From: Ascidia mentula
Lineage: Eukaryota; Chordata; Ascidiacea; Phlebobranchia; Ascidiidae
Assembly: GCA_947561715.1 (NCBI GenBank)
Contig: OX387201.1
Location: 191,001-255,000, forward strand
Direction of reading: 5' to 3'
Length of the DNA: 64,000 bases
Part shown: positions 12,201-22,500 of the stretch, one piece after another
Layout of the letters: every line of letters starts with the position of its first letter
How positions within the stretch are numbered: position 1 is the first letter of the stretch
Position numbers and translations under genes: made by a program
Notes under the pieces: generated by a model
Database searches by the model: none
What the model was told of the DNA's origin: nothing
Seen by the model: only the letters and a program-made list of their open reading frames with translations

Positions 12201-14227
12201 CCGTCTCCGTTAATAAGGACAAGCCTATTGTGTTTGGCGCCCCCGAGCGGCCGGATTGGAAGTATGACAGGTGTGGAAAACCGGAAGATGTCGTTCGAGG
12301 TCTGGTGTCGACGTATGAGGTCAAAGTTCAACAACCGTCCAGTGTGTTCTACATGATGTTCGGGTTGTTGTCGATCTCGGCTGTCGTGTTTTACTCAGCA
12401 AGGAGAGGAAATCTTTGCAAGTAAGTTGGAGAATATTTTGCTTCCGGTTCTCCCGCATTCCATTCCAGGTGTTCCCACCAGTGGAAGCAAGCGATTAAAT
12501 CCTTATAATTCACAACAATTAAAACATGGTTTGCAAACCTTAGTAAGGTTACCATGGTTACCACCACCACAACACTTGATTCACTTCCAGATTCAAATGT
12601 TCTGCCCCGGGGAAATTTCCGGTGCTTCCCCCTGTACGTCAGAGGAAGTTTATCACAGCAATCTTCCTCCTCATCACCGTTGCTTTCTACTCCTCCTTCA
12701 GATCAAGGATCAGTGCCGGGTTGAGATCGGTTTGCGACATCCCGTATTCTGTGTAAGAATCCCAACAATTTATTGACAAATTTGACGAAACCACATTTGC
12801 GAATTCCACGAAGATTCGAATGCCTTAAATGACGTCAGTCAACTTGTGATGACTCAGCATTTCACTCCATAGGGGATAAACCTATCATAGTCGTTGATCC
12901 AGTAATCCTCTACAGGGATTCGGTTTATCCGTCTCTTCCTCCCATCGTTTACATCATCTCGCTTCCGGGATCTGGAGGAGAATTCATCGGGAGTATGTTC
13001 GAGAATTCAACAGACTTCCTCTTCTTCAGCACAGAAGATGTTGCTCCTCCAGTGAAGGATGAGGATGCGGGAAGAATTGATCCATGTTTCTGGGCTTCGT
13101 CGGAGCAGGAGGTGAGGTTCGGTTAACATCGTACGAAGGGATGTTAGTTGTGTTTACTTTTGTCCACGTTACAACCACCACGGCAGAGTTACCGTGGAAA
13201 CATGAAAGTTTGTAATTCCCACCACAGCTCCACCCGACCACCGCCGGTTGGTTCAACTCGCTCGGAAAAGAACCGACACTTTTCTTGAACAATCTTCCCG
13301 AATCGAATCCGCGCGTTCGGCATTTGCAGACCAAATATCGCAAGTTAGGGAAAGCCCCTTCGTTTGCGGTGAACCTGTACGGAGGATTTTGGAACTCAAA
13401 GGTTGAGGCATATTTTTCGTAACTGAATAGCTTAGTTTAGACTCTGTAGCTAATAACATGCGAGTGAATGACCTACTTTAACCTCAGATCACGTGGCTTC
13501 ACGGTCTACTGCCTACCAGACATCGTTTTGTCATAATCGTTCGGGACCCACGTGACTGGATATATTCTCTGGTTCGTCAAGATCTTGATTCAAACCAGAA
13601 GGAGAAGTAAGTTTCATCTCATCCGATATATTCCTGTCTGTAAATCTACTGGACCTTATAAATTCATAACCCTCCCCCCACAGACAACGGGAAGTCCTCA
13701 CTCGAATTCTAGAAACCGAGACCGCCCAATGCAAAGACGGAGGTTCGATTTCCCGCGAATACAAACTCCTCCAATCCCTCCCTAAAAGCAATGACGTCAC
13801 AGAACGTCTCGCAAGAATATGGTGTGCTGACGTCACCATGACTCTGCGCACATCGCGTTCTGGACAAGTTGTCCGATTTGAAGATCTGATTACGTCACCG
13901 GAGCGTGTTGCACGTGACGTCATGCAAAGATTAGGAACGACGATATCAGTTCCACAGATTAACAGACTTATAAGGTTGGTGACCGTGCCAGGGTGCGGGT
14001 TCGAATCCCAGTGAGCGCACGTTTGTGATGTTGACCTGTTCAACTAAAATCAAACTTAACCACATTTGTTTCTATGTAGGACGTTACACAGTGGACATTT
14101 CCAACATGGATTTCTGCCGAAACTCAACGCGAACTCGATAAACGAATGGAAGTTCGATAAGAAAACACTTCGCGGTATCAACAGAGTGTGCGAGGATGCC
14201 ATGAATTTATTGGGTTATAACACGTGA
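9208..14227 (+). CDS. DSEL: Dermatan sulfate epimerase with C-terminal sulfotransferase domain (DSEL type)
   Basis: DSE-family enzymes convert D-glucuronate to L-iduronate in chondroitin/dermatan sulfate in the ER-Golgi lumen. Exons: 9208-9546, 9722-10034, 10190-10723, 10967-11378, 11539-11711, 11847-12420, about 12591-12750, 12873-13111, 13228-13401, 13488-13606, 13684-13974 and 14080-14227, about 1,150 residues (human DSEL 1,212). A signal peptide is followed by FPMLFFDYEEIDELR. Family active-site blocks are visible: HNHAPTN (His), DEGVAYGSYSSRG (Tyr) and GGHEHQDQNSF (His). Two membrane spans lie near 12340-12400 and 12640-12690. The distal domain has a PAPS-binding loop, ISLPGSGGEFI, and VIIVRDPRDWIYSLV, as in vertebrate DSEL. 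The junction between exons 7 and 8 (about 12750 to 12873) needs a phase-1 donor that I could not place with confidence. The neighbouring cupin and axonemal genes suggest no pathway link. Confidence 0.92.
13978..14024 (+). repeat. tRNA-like (SINE) fragment in DSEL intron
   Basis: The intron between the last two DSEL exons contains GGGTTCGAATCCCA (from about 13999), a perfect RNA polymerase III B box of the tRNA T-arm type. It is flanked by short imperfectly complementary arms. The same 14-mer occurs in reverse orientation near 15850 and 16430. It fits a decayed tRNA-derived SINE; no full A box or cloverleaf is seen. Confidence 0.4.
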
Positions 14228-15117
14228 CCAGCACTTACCTTCATCGGGGTTCGAACCACTGCTTTGCTGCGTGACTTTTCAAATTTCCATCATCGGCCAC
14301 AGGATGGCAGAGGAGGTCAATATCCATTGTTACGTCATTGTACGCAGAATAACATGGGGAATTTAAGTTGCATTGTTGTGATTTTTATACAGAGCTTGTT
14401 TATAAACCACAAATTTTACCTTAAATTTTTTGCACTTGATGAACGCAATACAATATTATATGTTGGTGCAACCCAGTTTGGCTGGATTCTTCGGTCCAGC
14501 AGTTCTGGCTCCAACTTAAACTTGCAGCCGAAAAGAAACACCTCGAGTTAAAGGGAAACCGGAGATAAACATTCTTAAAGGAAAACCGAAGCAAAAAATT
14601 CAACGTGGATGAAAAAATATTTGCAATAAACACTCAAGGCTTAACGACAGAATGATATCGAAAGTTTTTGGGTTTTAAATGATTGAACGTTTGGACCATG
14701 TAGTGGTTCTTAACCTTGGGGAGGGTTGTTACACCGAAATAAGCGAAAGTAGTTGTAAGAGAAATACGACATTCTGTATTCACTATGTGACGTACGCTTA
14801 TTTCCAACTGATTGCCGATCGGAATGCGGTTTAAAAGATGACACGATGGTTGGCAAACCCTGATTGTAATTGTGAACCATTGCTCATTTATACAGGTGAA
14901 AGAGTTACTTTGAATTATTAGTGGGAAATAGAGATTCCATCTGGCAGTGGGAAATAAGTGAAAAAGGTTAAGAACACTGATTTACAAACACGTTCGCTTA
15001 ATCCTGAAGTTTCCATGGAGATGTTGAGATATTATTGCCCGGGGCTGTGAGATTATCACAAATTCAACTGAAACCTACAGTTTGTTGTTGTCTAGAGAAG
15101 TTTAGGCATCAGTGAAG
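14228..15117. other. DSEL 3' UTR, hAT-like MITE and cupin promoter
   Basis: After the DSEL stop, a poly(A) signal AATAAA lies at 14625-14630, suggesting a 3' UTR of about 400 bp. The MITE at 14701-14979 follows. The remaining 140 bp lead into the cupin start at 15118. A conserved-looking A/G-rich leader just before that ATG may be its 5' UTR. Confidence 0.5.
14701..14979. mobile_element. hAT-like non-autonomous DNA transposon (MITE)
   Basis: The left end reads TAGTGGTTCTTAACCTT and the right end is its inverted counterpart AAGGTTAAGAACACTG. These form 15-16 bp terminal inverted repeats of the CAGTGGTTCTTAACC type widely seen in animal hAT elements. The 279 bp interior has no coding capacity. 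No 8 bp target-site duplication is recognisable (GGACCATG versus ATTTACAA), so the ends have decayed or are not exact. Confidence 0.65.
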
Positions 15118-16114
15118 ATGGTTGCCCTCGCTCTGTTGCTCGCGTATTTGAGTATTTCTGCTTCGGACGCCGGTGTTGCTTCAAAGGATCAGGTAATATA
15201 AAATATGTTGGAAGTAAATTTGTGCAATACTGATTAAAGTTTCATGTCCAGAAATAAGCTTGATATTTATCTGGATATATTTGGGCCACACCGTGGTGTA
15301 AAGGTTAAAAAAATTAAATGACGAAACATTGAGGATTTTGCATAAAAAATGCTGCCGCTAATCAAAGCGTGTTTTCCGCAACTCCGACGTTCATTCAGGG
15401 GAAATCAGATTCATCTGAGGTCGAATATTTGCTTCATAAATACAACTTCATTGAGACGCCGAGAAGGGGATATTTCGCGCCATTTTTTGAAACTCCCGCC
15501 AACACTTCCGATTTGCCGGAACCCTTTAATTCTGATGACGTCAGAAAGTATGGAGCGGTTCGACTGCACATGCAAGATTACGTAAGCAGGTTCCCTGTGA
15601 TGGAAGATTTATTTTTGTAAATTTTTAATGCCGAAGATAATTGAGGGTTAAACAATAGCCTCCGCCCCTTGCAGAATCACCCAAGCGTGGCATTCCACAA
15701 AGCAAAACCAACTCTTGTCATCACTTTTATGAGGGGAAGTCCCACCATATTTTACTACATTGATCGCGAAAGTGGGGAACTCCGCAAATCTGTACTAGGG
15801 AAAGGCAGGGATTCGGAATCGATTCTCGTCATACCCCCAGGTATTTGTTTTGTACTGGGATTCGAACCCTGTCTATTCTGGGCTAGAGTTGTTAGAGTCC
15901 GTGCACTTTAACCGATAGCGAGCCATCAAATATTTCCACAGATACATGGTTTGCTGCCACCTTGCGGTTGAGGATACCGAGCAGTTTTGCTTTCCTGGCG
16001 TCATTCGCGATCCCGGGTTCGATCAGAAGCGACAGTGAGATGGCGTCACGTGACCAACTCATGCATGACTACCCACAGCACGCGGAAGCCATCCGATATT
16101 TCACCGAACCGTGA
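15118..16114 (+). CDS. Secreted DUF985 (cupin_5) family protein
   Basis: Four exons phase perfectly: 15118-15192, 15399-15581, 15675-15840 and 15942-16114, giving 198 residues. Residues 1-17 (MVALALLLAYLSISASD) are a signal peptide, so the protein enters the secretory pathway. The cupin follows: EVEYLLHKYNFIETPRRGYF, then AFHKAKPTLVITFMRGSPTI, VLGKGRDSESILVIPPDTWF and FAFLASFAIPG. These match the DUF985 pattern in bacteria, fungi and plants (LxEGEFSAFHR, DEIWHFYAGDPL, VPAGTWFAA). The usual metal-ligand positions of that family look altered: AFHK keeps the His, but the DEIWHFY block reads LVITFMR. This suggests a divergent, possibly non-catalytic cupin. The biochemical role of the family is poorly known. 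A poly(A) signal lies near 16303. Confidence 0.8.
15845..15925 (-). repeat. tRNA-like (SINE) fragment in cupin intron 3
   Basis: On the minus strand this intron carries GGGTTCGAATCCCAGT, a perfect B box, preceded by about 60 bp resembling the body of a tRNA-derived SINE. It shares a 14-16 bp core with the fragment at 13999. No intact tRNA fold was found. Confidence 0.4.
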
Positions 16115-16321
16115 CGATCATGCCGTACTATGTTGCTCGACCGCGTGCGCGAAAGTTTAAAAACATTTTGTGTGAAAGCTTTCGAAATTACAGATGGTTT
16201 GCGGGGAGTGTTCTTTCACAGAACGCAGTTAATTTGCAAACTCACGATTTTGTCCTGATGTTATCACACAGAAACTTACAGGTACTACAGCACTGGATTT
16301 AATAAAAGACGAAAAAATAAA

Positions 16322-19286
16322 CTAAAACGAGAGAGGTTGATCCCTCCGCTTGGGATTCTTTGTGTTGTCGACGTAGCAAGGGTTTCCCACCTTGATCACC
16401 TTTGCTACGAGCGGGTGGTGGGATTCGAACCCGCGTTCCTCGAACTTCTTTCCGTCCCCGTAGCAGTGAACCAACGTACTTTTGGTGAAACCATTCCTAG
16501 GCTTGCTGGGGTCAACACAAGGGGCTTTCCCGGGGTATTTTACTGAATGTAAATACAGAAAGTGGAATTTATCCAACCAGGGTTCAAGAGTGCTGTGACG
16601 TTAGAAGCAATTAAACGTGGAACCCATCGAAAAAAATGCGCAATTTGAAAACATTGTGATGTCATAACCACACCTTGGCGAAGGCTCTGTCCGTACTTGA
16701 CGTCATAATGTGTTGTGAATCGCGTTTTGTCGTCGGTCATTGTGACGTAACGATCATTGTTTGCAGAAAATCCAGTAGATTCCTTGTTACCGACCCTGAA
16801 TAGCTCGCTAGCGCCAACGCGTGGCCGCTGCTCACCGCGGAACCAAGCTTTCGCCAAACTGAAAGGAACGCAACGTTGCTATACAGGTTATATTATAAGT
16901 GAATCATTTGCGATGTTTCCATCACTAAACCAACACAACTGGGAATAATGTGATCACTTATACCGGTATTAAGAGCAGGGGTTTGACATGCGGTTACCAT
17001 AAAAGGAAGCACAATCACAATCCGGGTTCTCTCTCTGTGGTCAATTTTATAAAACCATGACGTATGGCAACACTATTTTAACAAATAAACTGAGTTTTCG
17101 AAGTCGTGCTAACAGCAAGAAAACTACCCCAAAATCTCAAGTAAAACCCAATCTTACGATGCATGGTCAGGTCCCCTCTCCATGTTCACCATCTCACAGG
17201 GGTCGCTTTTTACAATGCGTCTCGCCACTGGAGGGGGCACCTGTGCAACGGTAGTGAAGGCTTGTTGTGGAATGCGTTTCACGAATCTTGGCCGCGCGGT
17301 TTCGTAACTGTAACCTGTCAAAATATTTCTGCGTGTTTTCTTGCGAGACTCCAACCTTGGAATCCTTGTTTCCATCTTACCGTTATCTCTCTGAGCCCTT
17401 CCGCAGATTCCCCGGTTCAACTCTGACCCTGTGAGAGTTGGCCACCTCACAAAATTATCCTGATGTTCGCTTCGTTCAGTCGGTCTGGAAAGTTTAAACA
17501 CGAAACTTGAAGAAGAAAGAATTAAATATTTTTGTCGGAATCCTTTTGTTTCCACGCAGGTCATGGTTGTGGGTGAGGTAAAGTTTCGCCATAAAAACAC
17601 CAAGGTTACCTGTTTGAAAGTTCGCCACCATACGGCGCCCTGTGCAAATACTGCACTGGATCGAAGTGGTGATAGTGGGTGAAGCCTGATGGTTCCATAC
17701 AACCCACATCCTATAATCACATGTGTTAAAAGCACTTCTTAACCAAAATCATTCGGATCCCTATTCAAACCTACTAACACTGTGAACTTTGCCCCCGACT
17801 TTGCAGGGTAATTAAACAAAACGAATGTGTTCAAAGTTGAACAACTCATTTACTAAATCTTTAACGGTAGCACAGCTCATATATTGTTTCCAAGTGGGTT
17901 TTCCCTCATGTCAAGTTGCTACCTGAACAGAATTGTATCTTAATAAGGGATTAGATACGTTTCGACGTAGTCCAACATTGCAACTAAGTGTGACAACATC
18001 TTTCAACACAACTTACCTTTAAGTGCGTGTTCATCCTTCTGCTAGGCTTGCCTTTGTAACAAACATCAGTTTCAGTCACAAGATCGAGTGATCCCTGGTC
18101 CAAATGGCCGACACTCTTGTTCTGCAATCTGTAAAAGGAAACCTTATGCTTCAATATCCAATGTTACGTCACAAAACCATCAACACATAACGCGAACCTT
18201 CGTAATAATGGCCGATGTATTGCGTCATCGAACGTCATCAACCTCGCGTCACGCACGGATTTTGTGTCGGCGGAGGTGATTGGGGTTTGCTGCGTGAACC
18301 CTGACCCGTTGCGGATCATTCTAAACGGAAGTGTTAGCTGAAGAATGGTGCAAGCAATTTATTTGTCGTTATTTCAACACTTTTAAAGTCGCTTTCACCT
18401 AAATCAGTGTACAACACATAAAAACCCACATAATATAAAAACCTGTCTTGAATTCTTACTTTAAAGGCAGTTTGTCCGTCCCGTTTGAACCTGTGTAATA
18501 AGGCTTATGTTGTTTAAAGTAGGAAGTGTCATAATTATCTTTCAGTAGCTCTCCGACCGCTGTATTGTCCAGTTTATCCAAAGCAGCAGAATAACTTGGT
18601 CCAGGTCTAACCACAAAAAAACTCAAATATTCCGGCGAAGCCGAACTATTGCAATATTGTTTAAATTATATGTTTTTGTATAAACTGAAAATCTAAACGC
18701 CAATCTCTAGTGATTAGTAAATCAAATCTGGATCCAAAAAAACCAAAGGCCCCTGGCAGGCTGTCGATCGCACACCGTATCATAAATGGAGAAACTGATG
18801 ATGCCGTTTTAGGCGAAATATATTTTTCTCTAAATAAATCGATCTGAGCTGTTTGAAGATCGCTGTGTTTGGATTTTAATACATTATACGCCAATCTCTA
18901 GTGGTTTTATTGTGGATTTAAACTTCTTCTCAACTTAGTCTAGCAGGGTAACTGAATACTATTTAATGTCAGAAAAATGCATAATATAAAGTATTATATA
19001 GACAAATCAACAGTAAGTATATCAAACACATAAATATCCAAATAGTTTGTTTTTATCTACATTACTTACTGTCAAGCTTACATACAGTAGAACTTCTAAA
19101 ATTAAACAGATTTTACCTAAAATTTGCAAGGTATCCAGTGCCCACTGGTTTGGCGGCCCTTGGTGCAAATCCCTCCTTGCCATAATAAGTTGAATAAGAA
19201 GTTGAATAAAAATGCAGTTTATTGGCTTCGGCGCCTTTACTGCACCTGATAACTGCAGTCGGGGGGCCGGTGCGCAACTTACACAT
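16322..19286 (-). CDS. PPP1R32: PPP1R32/SAXO4 orthologue, axonemal microtubule protein
   Basis: SAXO4 (PPP1R32) is a ciliary/sperm-tail microtubule-associated protein. Exons: 19117-19286, 18460-18606, 18198-18320, 18017-18128, 17610-17710, 17381-17484, about 17248-17323, 16674 to about 16830, and 16322-16542, about 400 residues (human 425). The N-terminal signature LHFYSTSYSTYYGKEGFAPR continues VGTGYLANFRP; human has LKFYATSYCTAYGREDFKPR and VGTGYKSNFQP. Further conserved blocks are SGFTHYHHFDP (human SGFTKQSHQSP) and VGNKESTGFSANNDRYVT (human VGKKEPTGFSLNNPMYVR). The start ATG at 19284-19286 gives a short 23-residue lead-in. The acceptor of the penultimate exon is uncertain. The gene is tail-to-tail with the cupin, leaving only about 200 bp between stop codons. 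Confidence 0.88.
18697..18903. repeat. 16 bp direct repeats flanking an intronic insertion
   Basis: The 16-mer ACGCCAATCTCTAGTG occurs exactly at 18697-18712 and again at 18888-18903, in the long first intron of PPP1R32. The 175 bp between has no poly(A) tail and no obvious Pol III boxes. A 16 bp exact duplication is the size expected for a retroposon target-site duplication, so this may be an old SINE insertion. Confidence 0.4.
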
Positions 19287-19530
19287 CTCCTTATAGAAGT
19301 TGCCTGAACTCTAGAACTGCTGCAGACAACTCACAGCTGCCTCCATCCTAAAACTTGCACAGCTGTTATCAGTACTTGTGATGTAACAATGAGATGTGAC
19401 GCAACAATTACAATTTTTCACAAAGCAAAAAATGAGATCTGAGTTTCAGACAAAGTTAGTGGCGTTATTTTATAAATACCGCCGGAATATTTTGCCAACA
19501 AGTCGCGTCAAGCAGAATTCTTGCGTCACA

Positions 19531-22500
19531 ATGGAAGGAGGTCAATCTGCATTGTTTTGTTTTCTGTTTTTCATTCATTCCCTCCACGTTTCGAGTGCAA
19601 GGTACGCCTCAACCAATGTGGACTGGATATGTGAAGGTAAATTCGATAAGTTTTGTCAACAACCAGGGTAGAATCTCAGGTTACTTGGGTTGTAAAACAA
19701 TCGACATTATTTACACACCTTTAAATGCGATTGAATGTTGTGGGAAATATAAACGTGTTACTTGTGTTGATAATTTCACACAACTTGCAATTTTAATCAA
19801 ATACCTGAAAATCTTCACCAAAAATCGATTTAAAGCTTGCCACAATTAACTACCCTAATATTTTTGATGACGTAATTTAAACTTATATTCTATAGTTACG
19901 TCGCTATGGTGTACGTTGTCACTTGAGCCACTGTCACAACTTTTCAGATGCTGCACCTTGCGTGAGGGCAATCAATCCGCACGGTGGCGCAGCGGTAGTT
20001 GGGAGCACAGATTACACGCTTGAGATTGGAGTTCATCGCCGGCAAAACGAACGAGACGACCTTATGAAAAGTTGGTCGTCGCTAAGATACGAAACCACGT
20101 GGAGTGTTGGGATCCAGTGGTTCAGGCTGCTGGAGACTAAGATGCGCGTCCCCTTGCCAACTTGCAGGTACTCATGCGTGACGAAATATCTTCTCATGTT
20201 TCGTTCAATTGAAACCGAGAAACAATTTTTCGGCCTCTGTTATAGAAACAAACTTCAGTGCCGCGTGTCGCTGCCTAATAACGATGACGTACAACTTGTT
20301 GGACGGGATACGTCATCGACTGATTACGTGTATCACCACTTCCTGGCAGAGGTCAGTTTTGAAGGTCATCCGTCTAAATCCCATCTGGAGCTGGTTTTGA
20401 GGAAAGATTCAGATTCTGGTTCTGCACGGCAGGAATCTTTAAATATTGATTCTGTATTAAATCGACATGACGACACCGGCGATAAAGGGGGTTTCCCTCT
20501 CGTTGATGACGTTGTAGACATGGATGAAGTAAAAAAACATCCCAAGTACGACTGGCTATTTAACAGAAAGCCATCATCCAGTAACGATGACGTCAGAAGT
20601 GATGACGTCAGAAGTGATTACGTCGAATCACCGGTGTATAGTGCACAGGATTACAAAAACCTTGTCAGAAGTTACGACAACACAGCAGAGAACCTCCACG
20701 AAACAGCATGGAAAGCTGATGACGTAAATAATATTGATGACGTCGGTGTGATAGATGACATTTCCAAAGATTCAGTGAAAAACATCCCAAATGTTATAAA
20801 CGACAAAGGTAAATTGTGGAGTAAATTTGTAAAATGTACAGGCGCATGTGAAAGAGGTCTGAGCTGTCAATCAAACTGAAACATATGCTCTGATTGGTTG
20901 ACTTCCTGTCAGCTACGCCCATCACTTAGCCGGATTATTGCCGGCTGAAGTACTCAGCAGAGTGGCGCAGCGGAAGCGTGCTGGGCCCATAACCCAGAGG
21001 TCGATGGATCGAAACCATCCTCTGCTATATAACAGCTTACCAGCTTGGTTGGCTGTATTTCGTGGGCTATTTTGTTGCGAGTAATAGTTGTGTTTTTCTT
21101 TTGATATGAACAAAAAACGAAGAATTTTAATTTCTTTGTTTTTTTTGTTAAAAAGTAGATACTTATTTGCGAATGAAACTTCTTCACGTTGTTACAGAAA
21201 GCGATGGTGGACTTGGTCATGGTTGGGTTGTCTTGATTGTTGTTTGTTTGATATTGATTTTGACCTTGCTCGGACTTCTGTGCTATCGGAAGGTCAAGCA
21301 ACGAAGGTTTGTACAAGTTTAATTAAACCTCCTGTTTCCAACATTTTTATTTTTGTTTCAAACTTTGACGCCACGTGCCAATGGACAATATACTTAAAGT
21401 ACCAATGGGTGCCAACCTACCCACTGTCAATGAACCCCTGTGTATGAAAGATTTTATGTTTTCCGTCGTTTGTTCGAGTGTTTATAAAATATCCTTTACA
21501 GGAGAAACACTGATGTTGATCAAAAGTTGGCGAAAAAAGGCGGGAAGTCGAAAAGGCGCGAAAGTTTTGTTCAAAGATTCAAATCTCGCGCCAAACGCGG
21601 CTATGAACCCATTCCAAGCCAGGGATCAAACAAGAGAAATAACAAAAAGCTTGGAAGGTTAAACTCTGACGCTACGGATGACGAGGAAATATTTCCAAAC
21701 GAGAGAAGCGCATTTTTAGATGAGGAAGAAAACGAAAACGAAAGGATGGAAAACAACTTGAAACAAAAAGCAAAAGATTTTAAAAGTCGGTGAGTGATTA
21801 TCACCAGTTTCCACAATCTACGTGTCTATTGTGACGTAACTGTGCCGGTAAAAACAACAATACCAAGAAATAACTCGTGCGTTAAGTGTTACTAACTATA
21901 TATTATATGTTTACTAAGCACTCATTATAACTATGCTTGTGTTTAAAAAAAAATGTTTCAAATATGAAAATTTTTTTGTTTTCAGTGCATCAAGAGCTTA
22001 TACGTATGCTCGGCGAAGAAGTGACGTCATACGGGATGACGTCCAAAACTTGTTGGGACGCAACCGGGGTAGATTGCTTCCTGTCATGAGACGAGCGTGG
22101 TCACGGTTGGTTGATTACATCAAGCGATGTTGTGGCGAAAGTAACCCGGATGTAGAAAGTGACCTCACAAAAATCACCATCGGAAGAAATCCACCGGCGC
22201 CGTCTAGCGGAAAAGAAACTTCGCTCGCACCGAACGCCGACATCAGCGGACGATTCTCAGTTTCATCAAAACTTGGAAATAGAGATGACGTAATACCTAC
22301 AACGTCATCCGGGAAGACCCCTTTGATAGCGGTGGGCCATCCGATGCATTCACCAAAAATCACATGTGGTCTTCACTGTCTGCAACGTCATCATCCGACG
22401 TCATCGGACACGTCATCAGCGCAATCGGAGAGCGCGTCTGCATCCACATCTGTGACATCAATACCTTCTGACGTCACTGAGGCAGTACGTCACTGCGGTG

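Noticed and set aside
13531-14043. 170-codon minus-strand ORF opposite the DSEL sulfotransferase exons
   Set aside because: It is antisense to well-phased exons with clear sulfotransferase motifs; no domain of its own.
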